Assembly: GCF_002940685.1 (NCBI RefSeq)
Contig: NZ_PNFP01000015.1
Coordinates: forward strand, 124,001 to 188,000
Reading direction: 5' to 3'
DNA from: Ensifer adhaerens
Lineage (GTDB): Bacteria > Pseudomonadota > Alphaproteobacteria > Rhizobiales > Rhizobiaceae
DNA length: 64,000 bases
The notes below the pieces were generated by a model, which was given only the letters and a program-made list of their open reading frames with translations, was not told where the DNA came from and searched no databases. Numbering within the stretch: the first letter of the stretch is position 1; each line of letters starts with the position of its first letter. This document shows, piece after piece, positions 17,853-26,885 of the stretch. Position numbers and translations under genes: made by a program.

Positions 17853-18206
17853 ATGATCGCCATGCCGGTCCGGATGCAGCAAGGTAGCGACGATGAGGGG
17901 AACGGCAACAACCGCAGCACGTCCGTCATCACGCGTACCAAGCCGAAGACCAAAAAGCCGAGTTTGTATCGTGTTCTGCTTTTGAATGACGATTACACGC
18001 CGATGGAATTTGTCATCCATATTCTGGAGCGCTTCTTTCAAAAGAACCCGGAAGAGGCGACCCGCATCATGCTCCACGTCCACAATCATGGCGTGGGAGA
18101 GTGCGGCGTCTTCACCTATGAGGTCGCCGAAACCAAGGTGACGCAGGTGATGGATTTCGCCCGGCAGCATCAGCATCCGTTGCAATGCGTCATGGAAAAG
18201 AAATGA
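17853..18206 (+). CDS. clpS: ATP-dependent Clp protease adaptor ClpS
   Basis: 117 residues. A flexible, polar N-terminal tail (1-35) precedes the ClpS core: [20 protein letters not shown] (N-degron pocket region) and the [27 protein letters not shown] block. ClpS delivers N-end-rule substrates to ClpA. It sits 9 bp upstream of clpA, the usual arrangement. AAGGA at about 17838 serves as ribosome site. Confidence 0.96.
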   Translation: MIAMPVRMQQGSDDEGNGNNRSTSVITRTKPKTKKPSLYRVLLLNDDYTPMEFVIHILERFFQKNPEEATRIMLHVHNHGVGECGVFTYEVAETKVTQVMDFARQHQHPLQCVMEKK

Positions 18207-18215
18207 GGAACTAAC

Positions 18216-20732
18216 GTGCCAACATTTTCGCCCAGCCTCGAAAAGGCGCTGCACCAGGCACTGACTTTTGCCAACGAGCGCCACCATGAATACGCCACGC
18301 TCGAGCATCTGCTTTTGGCATTGATCGACGATGCCGACGCGGCGGCCGTGATGGGCGCCTGCAACGTCAATCTTGAGACGCTGCGCAAGACCGTGACCGA
18401 CTACGTCGACAATGAACTGTCGAACCTCGTGACCGGCTACGACGAAGATTCCAAGCCGACGGCCGGGTTCCAGCGCGTGATCCAGCGGGCAGTCATCCAT
18501 GTGCAATCGTCCGGCCGCGAGGAAGTGACGGGTGCCAACGTGCTGGTCGCGATCTTTGCCGAGCGCGAAAGCCATGCGGCCTATTTCCTGCAGGAACAGG
18601 AAATGACCCGCTACGACGCGGTCAATTTCATCTCCCACGGCATCGGCAAGCGGCCAGGCAGTTCCGAGTCCCGTCCGGTGCGCGGCGCGGACGATCATGA
18701 GAGCGAGCAGAAGCCTGCGCGCGACAACGAAGAAACCGGCGCCAAGAAGCAGCAGGACGCGCTGACCGCCTATTGCGTCAACCTCAACGAAAAGGCGAAG
18801 TCCGGCAAGATCGACCCGCTGATCGGGCGTCACGCCGAGGTGAACCGCACCATCCAGGTGCTCTGCCGCCGTTCCAAGAACAATCCGCTCTATGTCGGTG
18901 ACCCCGGCGTCGGCAAGACGGCGATCGCCGAAGGTCTGGCCAAGCGCATCGTTGAAAAGAAGGTTCCCGAAGCGTTGCAGGATGCAACGATCTTCTCGCT
19001 CGACATGGGTACGCTTCTCGCCGGCACGCGTTATCGCGGCGATTTCGAAGAGCGGCTGAAGCAGGTTGTCAAGGAACTCGAGGACTATCCGGGCGCCGTG
19101 CTCTTCATCGACGAGATCCATACGGTCATCGGCGCCGGAGCTACGTCCGGCGGCGCGATGGATGCGTCCAACCTTTTGAAGCCGGCGCTTTCCTCCGGCG
19201 CGATCCGTTGCATCGGTTCGACCACCTACAAGGAATACCGCCAGTTCTTCGAGAAGGATCGGGCGCTGGTCCGCCGTTTCCAGAAGATCGACGTGAACGA
19301 GCCGACGATTGCCGACGCGATCGAGATCATGAAGGGGCTGAAGCCTTATTACGAGGAATATCACCACCTGAAATACTCGAACGAGGCGATCAAGGCCGCG
19401 GTCGAGCTTTCGGCGCGCTACATCAACGACCGCAAGCTGCCGGACAAGGCGATCGACGTGATCGATGAATCCGGTGCCGCACAGATGCTGCTGCCCGCCA
19501 GCAAGCGCCGTAAACTGATCACCGAGAAGGAGATCGAGGCGACGATCGCGACGATGGCGCGCATCCCGCCGAAGACCGTCTCCAAGGACGACGAGGCCGT
19601 GCTTGCCAATCTCGAGAGAGAGCTGCGCTCGGTCGTCTACGGCCAGGACCTGGCGATCGAGGCGCTCGCTTCGTCGATCAAGCTGGCGCGTGCCGGCCTG
19701 CGCGAACCGAACAAGCCGATCGGCTGCTACGTCTTCTCCGGCCCGACCGGCGTCGGCAAGACGGAAGTCGCCAAGCAGCTTGCGACCTCGCTCGGCGTCG
19801 AGCTCCTGCGCTTCGACATGTCGGAATACATGGAGCGGCACACGGTTTCCCGCCTGCTCGGTGCACCTCCCGGCTATGTCGGCTTCGACCAGGGCGGCCT
19901 CCTGACCGATGGCGTCGACCAGCATCCGCATTGCGTGCTGCTGCTCGACGAAATCGAGAAGGCGCATCCGGATCTGTTCAACATCCTGCTGCAGGTCATG
20001 GACCACGGCTCGCTGACCGATCACAACGGCAAGAAGATCGACTTCCGCAACGTCATCCTGATCATGACGACCAATGCCGGCGCATCGGAAATGGCCCGGG
20101 CCGCCATCGGCTTCGGTTCTTCCAAGCGCACGGGTGAAGACGAAGAGGCGCTGAACCGCCTGTTCACGCCGGAGTTCCGCAACCGTCTGGACGCGGTCAT
20201 TCCCTTCGCCTCGCTGCCGACCCCGGTCATCCACCAGGTGGTACAGAAGTTCGTCATGCAGCTCGAAACCCAGCTTGCCGAGCGCAACGTCACCTTCGAC
20301 CTCGCGGCCGAGGCGATCGCCTGGCTCGCCGAGAAGGGCTACGACGAAAAGATGGGTGCACGGCCACTGGCTCGCGTCATTCAGGAAAACATCAAGAAGC
20401 CGCTCGCCGATGAAATTCTCTTCGGCAAGCTGAAGAAGGGCGGCGTCGTCAAGGTGACGATCGGCACGAAGGCCGACGGCACCAAGGGTCTGCTGCTCGA
20501 TGCGGTTCCGGAGACGACGCCGATCAAGCCGAAGGCGGAAGTTTCCCGCCCGGCGATGAAGGCGGCAAAGCCGAAGAAGGCCGAGGACAAGGAAGAGGTG
20601 GCCGCCGAGCCCGCGCCGAAGTCGAAGCCGAAGAAGGCGGCTGCCAAGGCGTCTGCCGATGGCGAAGCCGGGGCGGGCGACGCGGCTCCGAGAAAGGGCC
20701 GCACGGTGCCGAAGGTGCCGCGCAAGAAGTAG
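18216..20732 (+). CDS. clpA: ATP-dependent Clp protease ATP-binding subunit ClpA
   Basis: An 838-residue AAA+ unfoldase that feeds ClpP. The N-domain has two Clp repeats (about 1-145); Walker A of D1 is GDPGVGKT near 228-235 and of D2 GPTGVGKT near 509-516. Walker B (VLLLDEIEKAHPD) and the C-terminal ARPLARVIQENIKKPLADEIL segment are present. The last 60 or so residues form a Lys/Ala/Pro-rich extension (AAKPKKAEDKEEVAAEPAP and on) absent from E. coli ClpA. It follows clpS by 9 bp and ends at a terminator. Confidence 0.97.
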   Translation: MPTFSPSLEKALHQALTFANERHHEYATLEHLLLALIDDADAAAVMGACNVNLETLRKTVTDYVDNELSNLVTGYDEDSKPTAGFQRVIQRAVIHVQSSGREEVTGANVLVAIFAERESHAAYFLQEQEMTRYDAVNFISHGIGKRPGSSESRPVRGADDHESEQKPARDNEETGAKKQQDALTAYCVNLNEKAKSGKIDPLIGRHAEVNRTIQVLCRRSKNNPLYVGDPGVGKTAIAEGLAKRIVEKKVPEALQDATIFSLDMGTLLAGTRYRGDFEERLKQVVKELEDYPGAVLFIDEIHTVIGAGATSGGAMDASNLLKPALSSGAIRCIGSTTYKEYRQFFEKDRALVRRFQKIDVNEPTIADAIEIMKGLKPYYEEYHHLKYSNEAIKAAVELSARYINDRKLPDKAIDVIDESGAAQMLLPASKRRKLITEKEIEATIATMARIPPKTVSKDDEAVLANLERELRSVVYGQDLAIEALASSIKLARAGLREPNKPIGCYVFSGPTGVGKTEVAKQLATSLGVELLRFDMSEYMERHTVSRLLGAPPGYVGFDQGGLLTDGVDQHPHCVLLLDEIEKAHPDLFNILLQVMDHGSLTDHNGKKIDFRNVILIMTTNAGASEMARAAIGFGSSKRTGEDEEALNRLFTPEFRNRLDAVIPFASLPTPVIHQVVQKFVMQLETQLAERNVTFDLAAEAIAWLAEKGYDEKMGARPLARVIQENIKKPLADEILFGKLKKGGVVKVTIGTKADGTKGLLLDAVPETTPIKPKAEVSRPAMKAAKPKKAEDKEEVAAEPAPKSKPKKAAAKASADGEAGAGDAAPRKGRTVPKVPRKK

Positions 20733-20756
20733 GCTGCTATTGCAGGAAATGTTCGA

Positions 20757-20790
20757 CGGTGCCGGATGCAAACCATCCGGCACCGTTTTT
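20757..20790 (+). terminator. Terminator after clpA
   Basis: A 12-bp perfect stem (CGGTGCCGGATG 20757-20768, CATCCGGCACCG 20774-20785), a 5-base loop and a following T5 run lie 24 bp after the clpA stop. Confidence 0.93.
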
Positions 20791-20926
20791 CTGTGGGGCC
20801 AAATGGGCAAACCCTGCGCGATTTTTCGCCCACGTCCCGGTCTGATAACCTATGTTCGGGCCCGATGATCCCGGGTGATTCGATCCGAGGTCGTCGGGAT
20901 CGATAGTCAACAATCCGGAATTGCCG

Positions 20927-21664
20927 ATGAAGAGGGAAGAAGACGGGCAATCTTCGCTCGCCTGGTTCGGGAAAGGCATGCGCGGCATATTCAGCTTGCC
21001 GGCCTTCATCCTCATGCTGTCGTTTGTCGGCTTCTGTTCGCTGACGGCCCAGGCCGGTATCCCGGTCGAGCAGGCGGTCTTCATGGTCGGCATGGTCTGG
21101 GCGCTTCCGGCCAAGGTCATTCTCGTCAGCTCGATGATGAGCGGGGCCGGGCTCGCAACCGCTTTCCTGGCGGTATCGCTGTCGTCCGTTCGACTGATGC
21201 CGATGGTCGCAGCACTGATCCCGGAGCTGCGCGGGCCGCGCACGCCGACCTGGCTCCTGCTCTTCCTGTCGCATTTCGTCGCGATCACCGCCTGGGTGTT
21301 TGCGATGGAGAAGGTGCCGCAGGTCCCGCGTGAACGGCGCGTCGCCTTCTTCGCCGGCTTCGGCATCACGCTGGTGGCTGCCAATATGCTGCTGGTCGCC
21401 GTCGTCTACCATTTCGTCGCGGACTTCCCGCCAATCGTCGCCGGCTGCCTGTTCTTCCTGACGCCGGTCTATTTCCTCGCCTCGATCTGGCACTCGGCGC
21501 GCCACCCGGTCGTCTACATCGCGCTGCTGTTCGGCCTTGTTGGCGGGCCGCTGTTCTATTGGCTGTTGCCGGAGTTCGACATCCTGCTCGCCGGCCTTGT
21601 CGGCGGCACGCTCGCCTGGTTCGTCGAGCGCCTGTGGCGCCGACGCAAGGAGGTGGGGGCATGA
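20927..21664 (+). CDS. azlC: AzlC-family branched-chain amino acid exporter, large subunit
   Basis: A 245-residue polytopic inner-membrane protein with about five to six hydrophobic segments. The AzlC-like core includes VFMVGMVWALPAKVILVSS and LSSVRLMPMVAALIPELRG, where AzlC/YgaZ proteins carry S..R.M. Together with AzlD it exports branched-chain or related amino acids. I start at ATG 20927 (MKREEDGQ); an upstream TTG is possible. Its stop overlaps the azlD start by ATGA, which fits a two-subunit exporter. The exact substrate is not predictable. Confidence 0.75.
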   Translation: MKREEDGQSSLAWFGKGMRGIFSLPAFILMLSFVGFCSLTAQAGIPVEQAVFMVGMVWALPAKVILVSSMMSGAGLATAFLAVSLSSVRLMPMVAALIPELRGPRTPTWLLLFLSHFVAITAWVFAMEKVPQVPRERRVAFFAGFGITLVAANMLLVAVVYHFVADFPPIVAGCLFFLTPVYFLASIWHSARHPVVYIALLFGLVGGPLFYWLLPEFDILLAGLVGGTLAWFVERLWRRRKEVGA

Positions 21665-22005
21665 CGTGGCACGACGGCTGGTGGGCCTATGCCTTCATCG
21701 CGATTGCCGGCTGGCTGGCGACCGACGTCTGGCGATGGCTGGGCGTGATCGCCGGTAACAAGCTGCGCGATGATTCCGAGGCGCTGAACTGGGTGAGGGC
21801 AGTGGCGACCGCGCTGGTCGCAGCGGTGATCGCAAAGCTCATTCTCTATCCGACGGGCGTGCTCGAACAATCGCCGCTATGGCTGCGCGCAGGGGCGGTT
21901 GCGCTCGGGGCGGCCGCCTTCTTCCTGTTCGGAAGAAAACCGGCGGTCGGGATCGCGTCAGCGATTGCCGCGTTGGCGTTGGGCCTGTGGTGGTTGGGTT
22001 TTTAG
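21661..22005 (+). CDS. azlD: AzlD-family small membrane subunit
   Basis: A 114-residue protein with three to four predicted membrane helices (WWAYAFIAIAGWLATDVW, AVATALVAAVIAKLIL, AGAVALGAAAFFLFGR, IAALALGLWWLGF). Size, position and the ATGA overlap with the AzlC-like gene identify it as the small partner (YgaH/AzlD type). It is Trp-rich at the ends. Sequence identity to the family is weaker than for the large subunit, so context carries part of this call. Confidence 0.72.
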   Translation: MTWHDGWWAYAFIAIAGWLATDVWRWLGVIAGNKLRDDSEALNWVRAVATALVAAVIAKLILYPTGVLEQSPLWLRAGAVALGAAAFFLFGRKPAVGIASAIAALALGLWWLGF

Positions 22006-22041
22006 GCGGGGCGAGGTGCTTTCACCTGACCGTCGGTTAAA

Positions 22042-22062
22042 GAGCCGGCGACGCGCCGGCTC
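22042..22062. terminator. Hairpin between convergent azlD and HIT genes
   Basis: A perfect 9-bp stem (GAGCCGGCG / CGCCGGCTC) has a 3-base loop. In the leftward direction it is followed by TTTAACC, so it probably terminates the HIT operon; in the rightward direction there is no T-run. Confidence 0.55.
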
Positions 22063-22093
22063 CCTGGCTCCTGCGTGGATAGTATGAGCGCGA

Positions 22094-22510
22094 TTACAGC
22101 GCCTGACGGACCTTTTCGGCATTGGCCGCCAGAACGGCGCCGTCTTCCATCGTGCCGGAATGCGGCTTCAGCGGCACGCCTGCTTGCCGCGGAATGACGT
22201 GGAAGTGCAGGTGGAAGACCGATTGTCCGGCCGGTGCTTCGTTGAACTGCATGATCGTCACGCCATCGGCGTCGAAAGCTTCCTTGGCGGCAACGGCCAG
22301 CTTCTGCACGGTGGCAATCAGCGCCGGCAGCGTTGCGGCATCGGCGTCGAGCAGGTTGCGCGAGGGGGATTTCGGCAGGACGAGCAGATGGCCTTCGGCC
22401 TGCGGCATGACATCCATGAACGCGATCGTTGCGTCGTCCTCGTAGACGCGATGCGAGGGGATTTCGCCACGCAGGATCTTGGCGAAGATGTTGTTGTCGT
22501 CGTAGCTCAT
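22094..22510 (-). CDS. hinT: HIT-family nucleotide hydrolase (HinT-like)
   Basis: 138 residues. The histidine triad VFHLHFHVIPR places H100, H102 and H104 in the HxHxHxx motif; H104 is the usual nucleophile position. NIFAKILRGEIPSHRVYEDD is the classic N-terminus. HinT proteins hydrolyse purine nucleotide phosphoramidates. It begins 43 bp after the FemAB-like gene stop and is probably the last gene of the RidA-GDPD-FemAB-HIT run. Confidence 0.93.
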   Translation of the reverse strand: MSYDDNNIFAKILRGEIPSHRVYEDDATIAFMDVMPQAEGHLLVLPKSPSRNLLDADAATLPALIATVQKLAVAAKEAFDADGVTIMQFNEAPAGQSVFHLHFHVIPRQAGVPLKPHSGTMEDGAVLAANAEKVRQAL

Positions 22511-22553
22511 TGTTCTTCCTCGTGTATTGAAGCCGGCCTTCACGGAAAGCGGT

Positions 22554-23741
22554 TCAGTCGTCCTGCCGTTCACCTTTGCGGAAAGGTCCGTGTTCTGCAA
22601 GAATCTCAGCCGTTTCCTCCACATCCCTGCGCTCGCGCTGAAGATAGTCGCCGACGGCGCGGGCAAGCCCCGGATGTGTGATGAAATGGGCGGAATGGGT
22701 GGTGACGGGCATGTAGCCGCGCGCAAGCTTGTGTTCGCCCTGGGCGCCGGCCTCGACCCGTTTCAGCCCCTTGGCGATCGCGAAATCGATCGCCTGGTGA
22801 TAGCAGACTTCGAAGTGCAGGAATGGGTGATCCTCGATGCAGCCCCAGTGGCGACCGTAGAGCGCATCGCCGCCGATGAAGTTGATCGCGCCGGCGATGT
22901 AGCGGCCGTTGCGGCGTGCCATCACCAGCAGAATGTCGTCGGCCATGCGCTCGCCGATCAGCGAATAAAACGCACGCGTCAGATAGGGGCGGCCCCATTT
23001 GCGTCCGCCGGTGTCCATGTAGAAGGCGAAGAACTCGTCCCAGATCGCTTCCGTCAGGTCGCTGCCGGTCAGCCAGTCGATCGAAATGCCGTTTTCGAGC
23101 GCAGCCCTGCGCTCCTTCTTCAGAGCCTTGCGCTTGCGTGAGGCAAGGGTCTCCAGAAAATCGGCGTGGGAGCCATAGCCGTCATTGGTGAAATGGAACT
23201 GCTGGTCTGTGCGGTGCAGGAATCCGGCGCGCTCAAGCGCAGGGATCTCGGCTTCGGGCACGAAAGTCACGTGTGCGGACGAGACATCGTGTCTGCGGGC
23301 AAGCTCTTTCAGGCCCGCGGCAAGCGCATCCTGAACGGCGCTCGTGTTTTCATCCGGTGCTGAAAGCAGCCGTGGTCCGGTCGCAGGCGTGAAGGGGATG
23401 GAACTTTGCAGTTTCGGATAGTAGCGACCGCCGGCGCGCTCGAAGGCGTCTGCCCAGCCATGGTCGAAGACATACTCGCCCTGGCTGTGGTTTTTCAGGT
23501 AGCAGACCAGCCCACCCCGCAGGTGGCCGTCTCCGCCTTCAAGCAACAGATGCTGGCCGAGCCAGCCGGTCTTGGCCGTCGCCGACCCGGACTCCTCGAG
23601 CGCCGAGAGGTAGGCATGCGAGAGGAAGGGATTGTAGACGCCGCCAGGAAACGCCTTCGATGCACCGGACAGCACATTCCAGCGTGCCGCTGGTATATCG
23701 GTGAAGGATTGCGCGATGCGGAGGGTGACGGCGTCTGACAT
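22554..23741 (-). CDS. FemAB-like GNAT-superfamily protein (DUF482/PF04339 type)
   Basis: 395 residues. The pattern AARWNVLSGASKAFPGGVYNPFLSHAYLSALEESG near the N-terminus and YHQAIDFAIAKGLKRVEAGAQGEHKLARGYMP near the C-terminus are the conserved blocks of the FemAB_like family, also annotated as peptidoglycan biosynthesis/recognition or GNAT proteins. The true substrate is unknown. It starts 4 bp after the GDPD stop, so the two are cotranscribed. No signal peptide or membrane segment is seen, so it is cytoplasmic. Confidence 0.8.
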   Translation of the reverse strand: MSDAVTLRIAQSFTDIPAARWNVLSGASKAFPGGVYNPFLSHAYLSALEESGSATAKTGWLGQHLLLEGGDGHLRGGLVCYLKNHSQGEYVFDHGWADAFERAGGRYYPKLQSSIPFTPATGPRLLSAPDENTSAVQDALAAGLKELARRHDVSSAHVTFVPEAEIPALERAGFLHRTDQQFHFTNDGYGSHADFLETLASRKRKALKKERRAALENGISIDWLTGSDLTEAIWDEFFAFYMDTGGRKWGRPYLTRAFYSLIGERMADDILLVMARRNGRYIAGAINFIGGDALYGRHWGCIEDHPFLHFEVCYHQAIDFAIAKGLKRVEAGAQGEHKLARGYMPVTTHSAHFITHPGLARAVGDYLQRERRDVEETAEILAEHGPFRKGERQDD

Positions 23742-23745
23742 TACG

Positions 23746-24471
23746 TTAGGAAACCAGGGCCTCCCGCGGGTCGAAACCCTCGAAGGTCATCTGATCCGCA
23801 TGGGCGAACGTATAAGCCTCGGCCTGCCGGTCGCGCACGGTCCAGGTGATGATCGTCTTGCCGAGCGTCCGTTCCTTGGTGATGAACGAATTGGGCAGGT
23901 GACCGTAGTGGTAGGAGATGAAGTCGAGCCCGAGCTGCATCGCCTCTTCGTGCACGAAGAAGGTCTCGGGATTGGCGCCTTCCGCGGTGAGACCCAGCGG
24001 GTAGGGCGCGTCGAGCGCCTTCAGGTCCTTGAGCAGCCAGTGGTCAAAGCTCATCAGCGCAACGTGACCCTTGTAGCCTTCGAGCGTTTCGAGCACGGCG
24101 GCGGCAAAGCCCTCGTCGTCGTCCTTGCGGCCCTTGAGCTCGATGACGAGCGGCACCTTGCCGGCAACCAGCCGCAGCATCTGCGTCAGCGTCGGCACCT
24201 TGTCCTTCGTCCCGCCTATTGCCATCAGGCCGAGTTCTCCGGCGGTGCGCGACCGCACATCGCCCTTGATGCCGCAAAGGCGCTCCGTGTCATCATCGTG
24301 AAAGACGACCGGAATGCTGTCGGCGGTATACTGCAGATCGCATTCGATCGCGAAACCGGCTTCGACGGCGCGCGAGAACGCCGATAGCGTGTTCTCCCAC
24401 ACTTGCTTGTTCATGTCGTGATAGCCGCGATGGGCGATCGGTTGGGCCTTCAGCCAGGAAATGTCAGTCAT
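23746..24471 (-). CDS. Glycerophosphodiester phosphodiesterase
   Basis: A 241-residue TIM-barrel enzyme. The HRGYHDMNKQVWENTLSAF start contains the catalytic His and the N/E metal site. ECDLQYTADSIPVVFHDDD holds the second acidic pair and catalytic His, and VIELKG the third metal ligand. It hydrolyses glycerophosphodiesters to glycerol-3-phosphate and an alcohol. There is no signal peptide, which indicates the cytoplasmic UgpQ-like type. It starts 13 bp after the RidA stop. The start MTDISWLKAQ was chosen because an earlier frame would run into ridA. Confidence 0.9.
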   Translation of the reverse strand: MTDISWLKAQPIAHRGYHDMNKQVWENTLSAFSRAVEAGFAIECDLQYTADSIPVVFHDDDTERLCGIKGDVRSRTAGELGLMAIGGTKDKVPTLTQMLRLVAGKVPLVIELKGRKDDDEGFAAAVLETLEGYKGHVALMSFDHWLLKDLKALDAPYPLGLTAEGANPETFFVHEEAMQLGLDFISYHYGHLPNSFITKERTLGKTIITWTVRDRQAEAYTFAHADQMTFEGFDPREALVS

Positions 24472-24484
24472 GCCGGGCACTCTG

Positions 24485-24952
24485 TCAGGCGATTTCGATG
24501 ACGGCGTCGATCTCGACGGCGGCGTTGAACGGAAGCGAGGCCATGCCGACGGCGGCACGCGCATGCTTGCCGGCCTCGCCGAGCACGGTGGCGAGCAGGT
24601 TGGACGCGCCGTTGATGACCAGATGCTGCTCGACGAATTCCGGCGTCGAGGCGACGAAGCCGTTGATCTTCACCAGGCGACGGATGCGCCCGAGGTCGCC
24701 GCCGAGCGCGGACTTGGCCTGCGCGAGGATGTTGATCGAGCAGAGTTCGGCGGCGCGCTGGGCCCGGGCAACATCGACGTCCTTGCCGACGATGCCGGTT
24801 ACCGCGACCTTGCCGTCTTCCATCGGAAGCTGCCCGGAGATGTAGAGCATCGAGCCGCTGATGACGTAGGGCACGTAGTTTGCGACCGGGGTCGCAGCCT
24901 GGGGAAGGGTGACGCCGAGGTCCTTGAGACGCGCTTCGATCTCTGCCGACAT
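24485..24952 (-). CDS. RidA-family protein (reactive imine/enamine deaminase type)
   Basis: 155 residues of the YjgF/YER057c/UK114 superfamily, with ISGQLPMEDGKVAVTGIVGKDVD and the C-terminal AAVGMASLPFNAAVEIDAVIEIA, where RidA proteins carry the conserved R/S..V.....L......VEI motif. It lacks the invariant Arg seen in archetypal RidA (here RAAVGMASL in the equivalent block, with an Arg nearby), so the subgroup is uncertain. The start at MSAEIEARLK has GGAG at good spacing; a start 12 bp upstream is possible. It heads the leftward operon and is divergent from eipB. Confidence 0.85.
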   Translation of the reverse strand: MSAEIEARLKDLGVTLPQAATPVANYVPYVISGSMLYISGQLPMEDGKVAVTGIVGKDVDVARAQRAAELCSINILAQAKSALGGDLGRIRRLVKINGFVASTPEFVEQHLVINGASNLLATVLGEAGKHARAAVGMASLPFNAAVEIDAVIEIA

Positions 24953-25097
24953 GGAAAGCTCCATTGTTGTCTTTTGTGTTAAAATCCTGCATTCAGGCCG
25001 GATCGCGGCGGGCGCCGGCTTTTTCCTGCAAGCACCGCCTCGCTTCTGCCGAACGCTTGTTTATAGCATTGCCGGCGAGTCCAACAGGAGGAAACGG

Positions 25098-25925
25098 ATG
25101 TTTCATAAAGGCTTCGGTCTCGTCACCTTGGGCAGCGCCTGTTTCGCCGTCATGACCGTATCGGGCGCCACGGCGTCATACGCAAATGCCCTCGTGCCGC
25201 ACCGTGCCGTCTATGATCTCGAGCTCAAGGATGCATCGGACCGTTCGGGCATAGCCGGGATGTATGGTCGCATGGTCTACGAGTTCAATGGCTCGGCCTG
25301 CGAGGGCTATACCGTCAGCTTCCGTTTCGTCACCCAGGTCGACACCGGCGAGGAAGTTCGCCTCACCGACCAGCAGACGACCACCTACGAGGATCTGAAG
25401 AACGGCAACTTCCGTTTCCTGACGCGCTCCTTCACCGACGAGAAGCTGGACAAGGAGGTGCGCGGCACGGCGCACGAGGAAAAGGCGGGCGTCAAGGTCG
25501 AGCTGACCGCGCCTGACAAGCGCGAGGTCGAACTCGCGGCGAGCCGGTTTCCGACGGCCCACATGATGGAAGTGATCTCGCGGGCGAAAAAGGGCGAGGG
25601 CCTGTTCGAGGCGCGCATCTTCGACGGTTCCGATTCGGGCGACAAGACCTTGATCACCTCGACCTTCGTCGGCAAGTCGCGCAAACCCACGGCGGACGAG
25701 CCGGACGCCGGCAAGGCGGGCAAGTTCGGCAGCGAGAATTACTGGCCGGTGACCATTTCCTATTTCAATGACGACAAGAGCGGCGATGCACTGCCGATCT
25801 ACCGTATGTCGTTCAAGCTTTACGAGAACGGGATTACCCGCGACCTGACGATGGACTACGGCGATTTTGTCTTGAGCGGTAAGCTTGCGGACCTCGAAGT
25901 GTTCAATTCGGAGGACTGCAAATAG
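25098..25925 (+). CDS. eipB: Periplasmic envelope integrity protein EipB (DUF1849)
   Basis: 275 residues with a signal peptide (cut near residue 30, ASYANA). The mature part starts LVPHRAVYDLELKDASDRSGIAG, the hallmark of the DUF1849/EipB family, which maintains cell-envelope integrity in Brucella. Two cysteines, C68 (NGSACEGY) and C274 (SEDCK), sit where the Brucella protein has its stabilising disulfide. AGGAGGA at 25086 is an excellent ribosome site and fixes the start. It is divergent from ridA and upstream of rpsB. Confidence 0.9.
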   Translation: MFHKGFGLVTLGSACFAVMTVSGATASYANALVPHRAVYDLELKDASDRSGIAGMYGRMVYEFNGSACEGYTVSFRFVTQVDTGEEVRLTDQQTTTYEDLKNGNFRFLTRSFTDEKLDKEVRGTAHEEKAGVKVELTAPDKREVELAASRFPTAHMMEVISRAKKGEGLFEARIFDGSDSGDKTLITSTFVGKSRKPTADEPDAGKAGKFGSENYWPVTISYFNDDKSGDALPIYRMSFKLYENGITRDLTMDYGDFVLSGKLADLEVFNSEDCK

Positions 25926-26108
25926 CCGATCGCTGCAAAAAGCGGCGTTTGCGGCTTGATTTCTCGGGCGGTTGCCGTTAAGGGGCTGCCCATTCCACAC
26001 GTGAAGCATGGGATGTTCCGGGAGAAATCCGGACCGTTCCGCCGGTGGGCCGGTCGAAAGACCATGCTCGACGCTTCGCGGAGGTTCAACCGGAAAAGGA
26101 GAAAAGGC

Positions 26109-26876
26109 ATGGCATTGCCTGATTTTAGCATGCGTCAGCTTCTGGAAGCTGGCGTTCACTTCGGCCACCAGACGCACCGCTGGAACCCGAAGATGAAGCC
26201 GTACATTTTCGGCGATCGCAACAACGTCCACATCATCGACCTCGCTCAGACCGTGCCGATGCTGTCGCGCGCCCTGCAGATCGTCAGCGACACCGTTGCC
26301 AACGGCGGCCGCGTTCTGTTCGTCGGCACCAAGCGCCAGGCTTCCGAAATCATCGCTGACGCTGCCAAGCGCTCGGCCCAGTACTATGTCAACGCCCGCT
26401 GGCTCGGCGGCATGATGACCAACTGGAAGACGATTTCGAACTCGATCCAGCGCCTGCGCAAGCTCGACGAAATCCTCGCTTCGGAAGCTTCGGGCTTCAC
26501 CAAGAAGGAACGCCTGAACCTCGAGCGCGAGCGCGAAAAGCTGAACCGTGCTCTCGGCGGTATCCGCGATATGGGCGGCACCCCGGACCTGATGTTCATC
26601 ATCGACACCAACAAGGAATCGATCGCGATCGACGAAGCCAAGCGCCTCGGCATCCCGGTTGTCGCAGTCATCGACTCGAACTGCGACCCGGACCAGATCG
26701 ACTATCCGATCCCGGGCAACGACGACGCTTCGCGCGCCATCGCTCTCTACTGCGACCTCATCGCTCGCGCAGCCATCGACGGCATCGCACGTCAGCAGGG
26801 CGCATCGGGCCGTGACCTCGGCGCCTCCGCCGAAGCTCCGGTCGAGCCGGCGCTCGACGAGGCCTCCGACGCCTGA
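26109..26876 (+). CDS. rpsB: 30S ribosomal protein S2
   Basis: 255 residues. The S2 signature runs from [20 protein letters not shown] through [21 protein letters not shown] and [14 protein letters not shown] to [12 protein letters not shown] and [17 protein letters not shown] short Ala/Glu-rich C-terminal tail follows. AAAAGGAGAAAAGG precedes the ATG. The 180-bp leader upstream may hold the promoter and an autoregulatory site but no clear structure is evident. It heads the translation/envelope gene run. Confidence 0.98.
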   Translation: MALPDFSMRQLLEAGVHFGHQTHRWNPKMKPYIFGDRNNVHIIDLAQTVPMLSRALQIVSDTVANGGRVLFVGTKRQASEIIADAAKRSAQYYVNARWLGGMMTNWKTISNSIQRLRKLDEILASEASGFTKKERLNLEREREKLNRALGGIRDMGGTPDLMFIIDTNKESIAIDEAKRLGIPVVAVIDSNCDPDQIDYPIPGNDDASRAIALYCDLIARAAIDGIARQQGASGRDLGASAEAPVEPALDEASDA

Positions 26877-26885
26877 TCGGGCCTT

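Noticed and set aside
17238-20810. A 1190-codon open frame on the minus strand opposite clpA
   Set aside because: Mirror of the clpA codon pattern in high-GC DNA; translation is Arg/His/Leu-rich without family features, while clpA is unambiguous.
25926-26108. A structured autoregulatory leader (riboswitch-like) ahead of rpsB
   Set aside because: Several short repeats exist but I cannot fold a consistent structure or match a known ribosomal leader family by eye.
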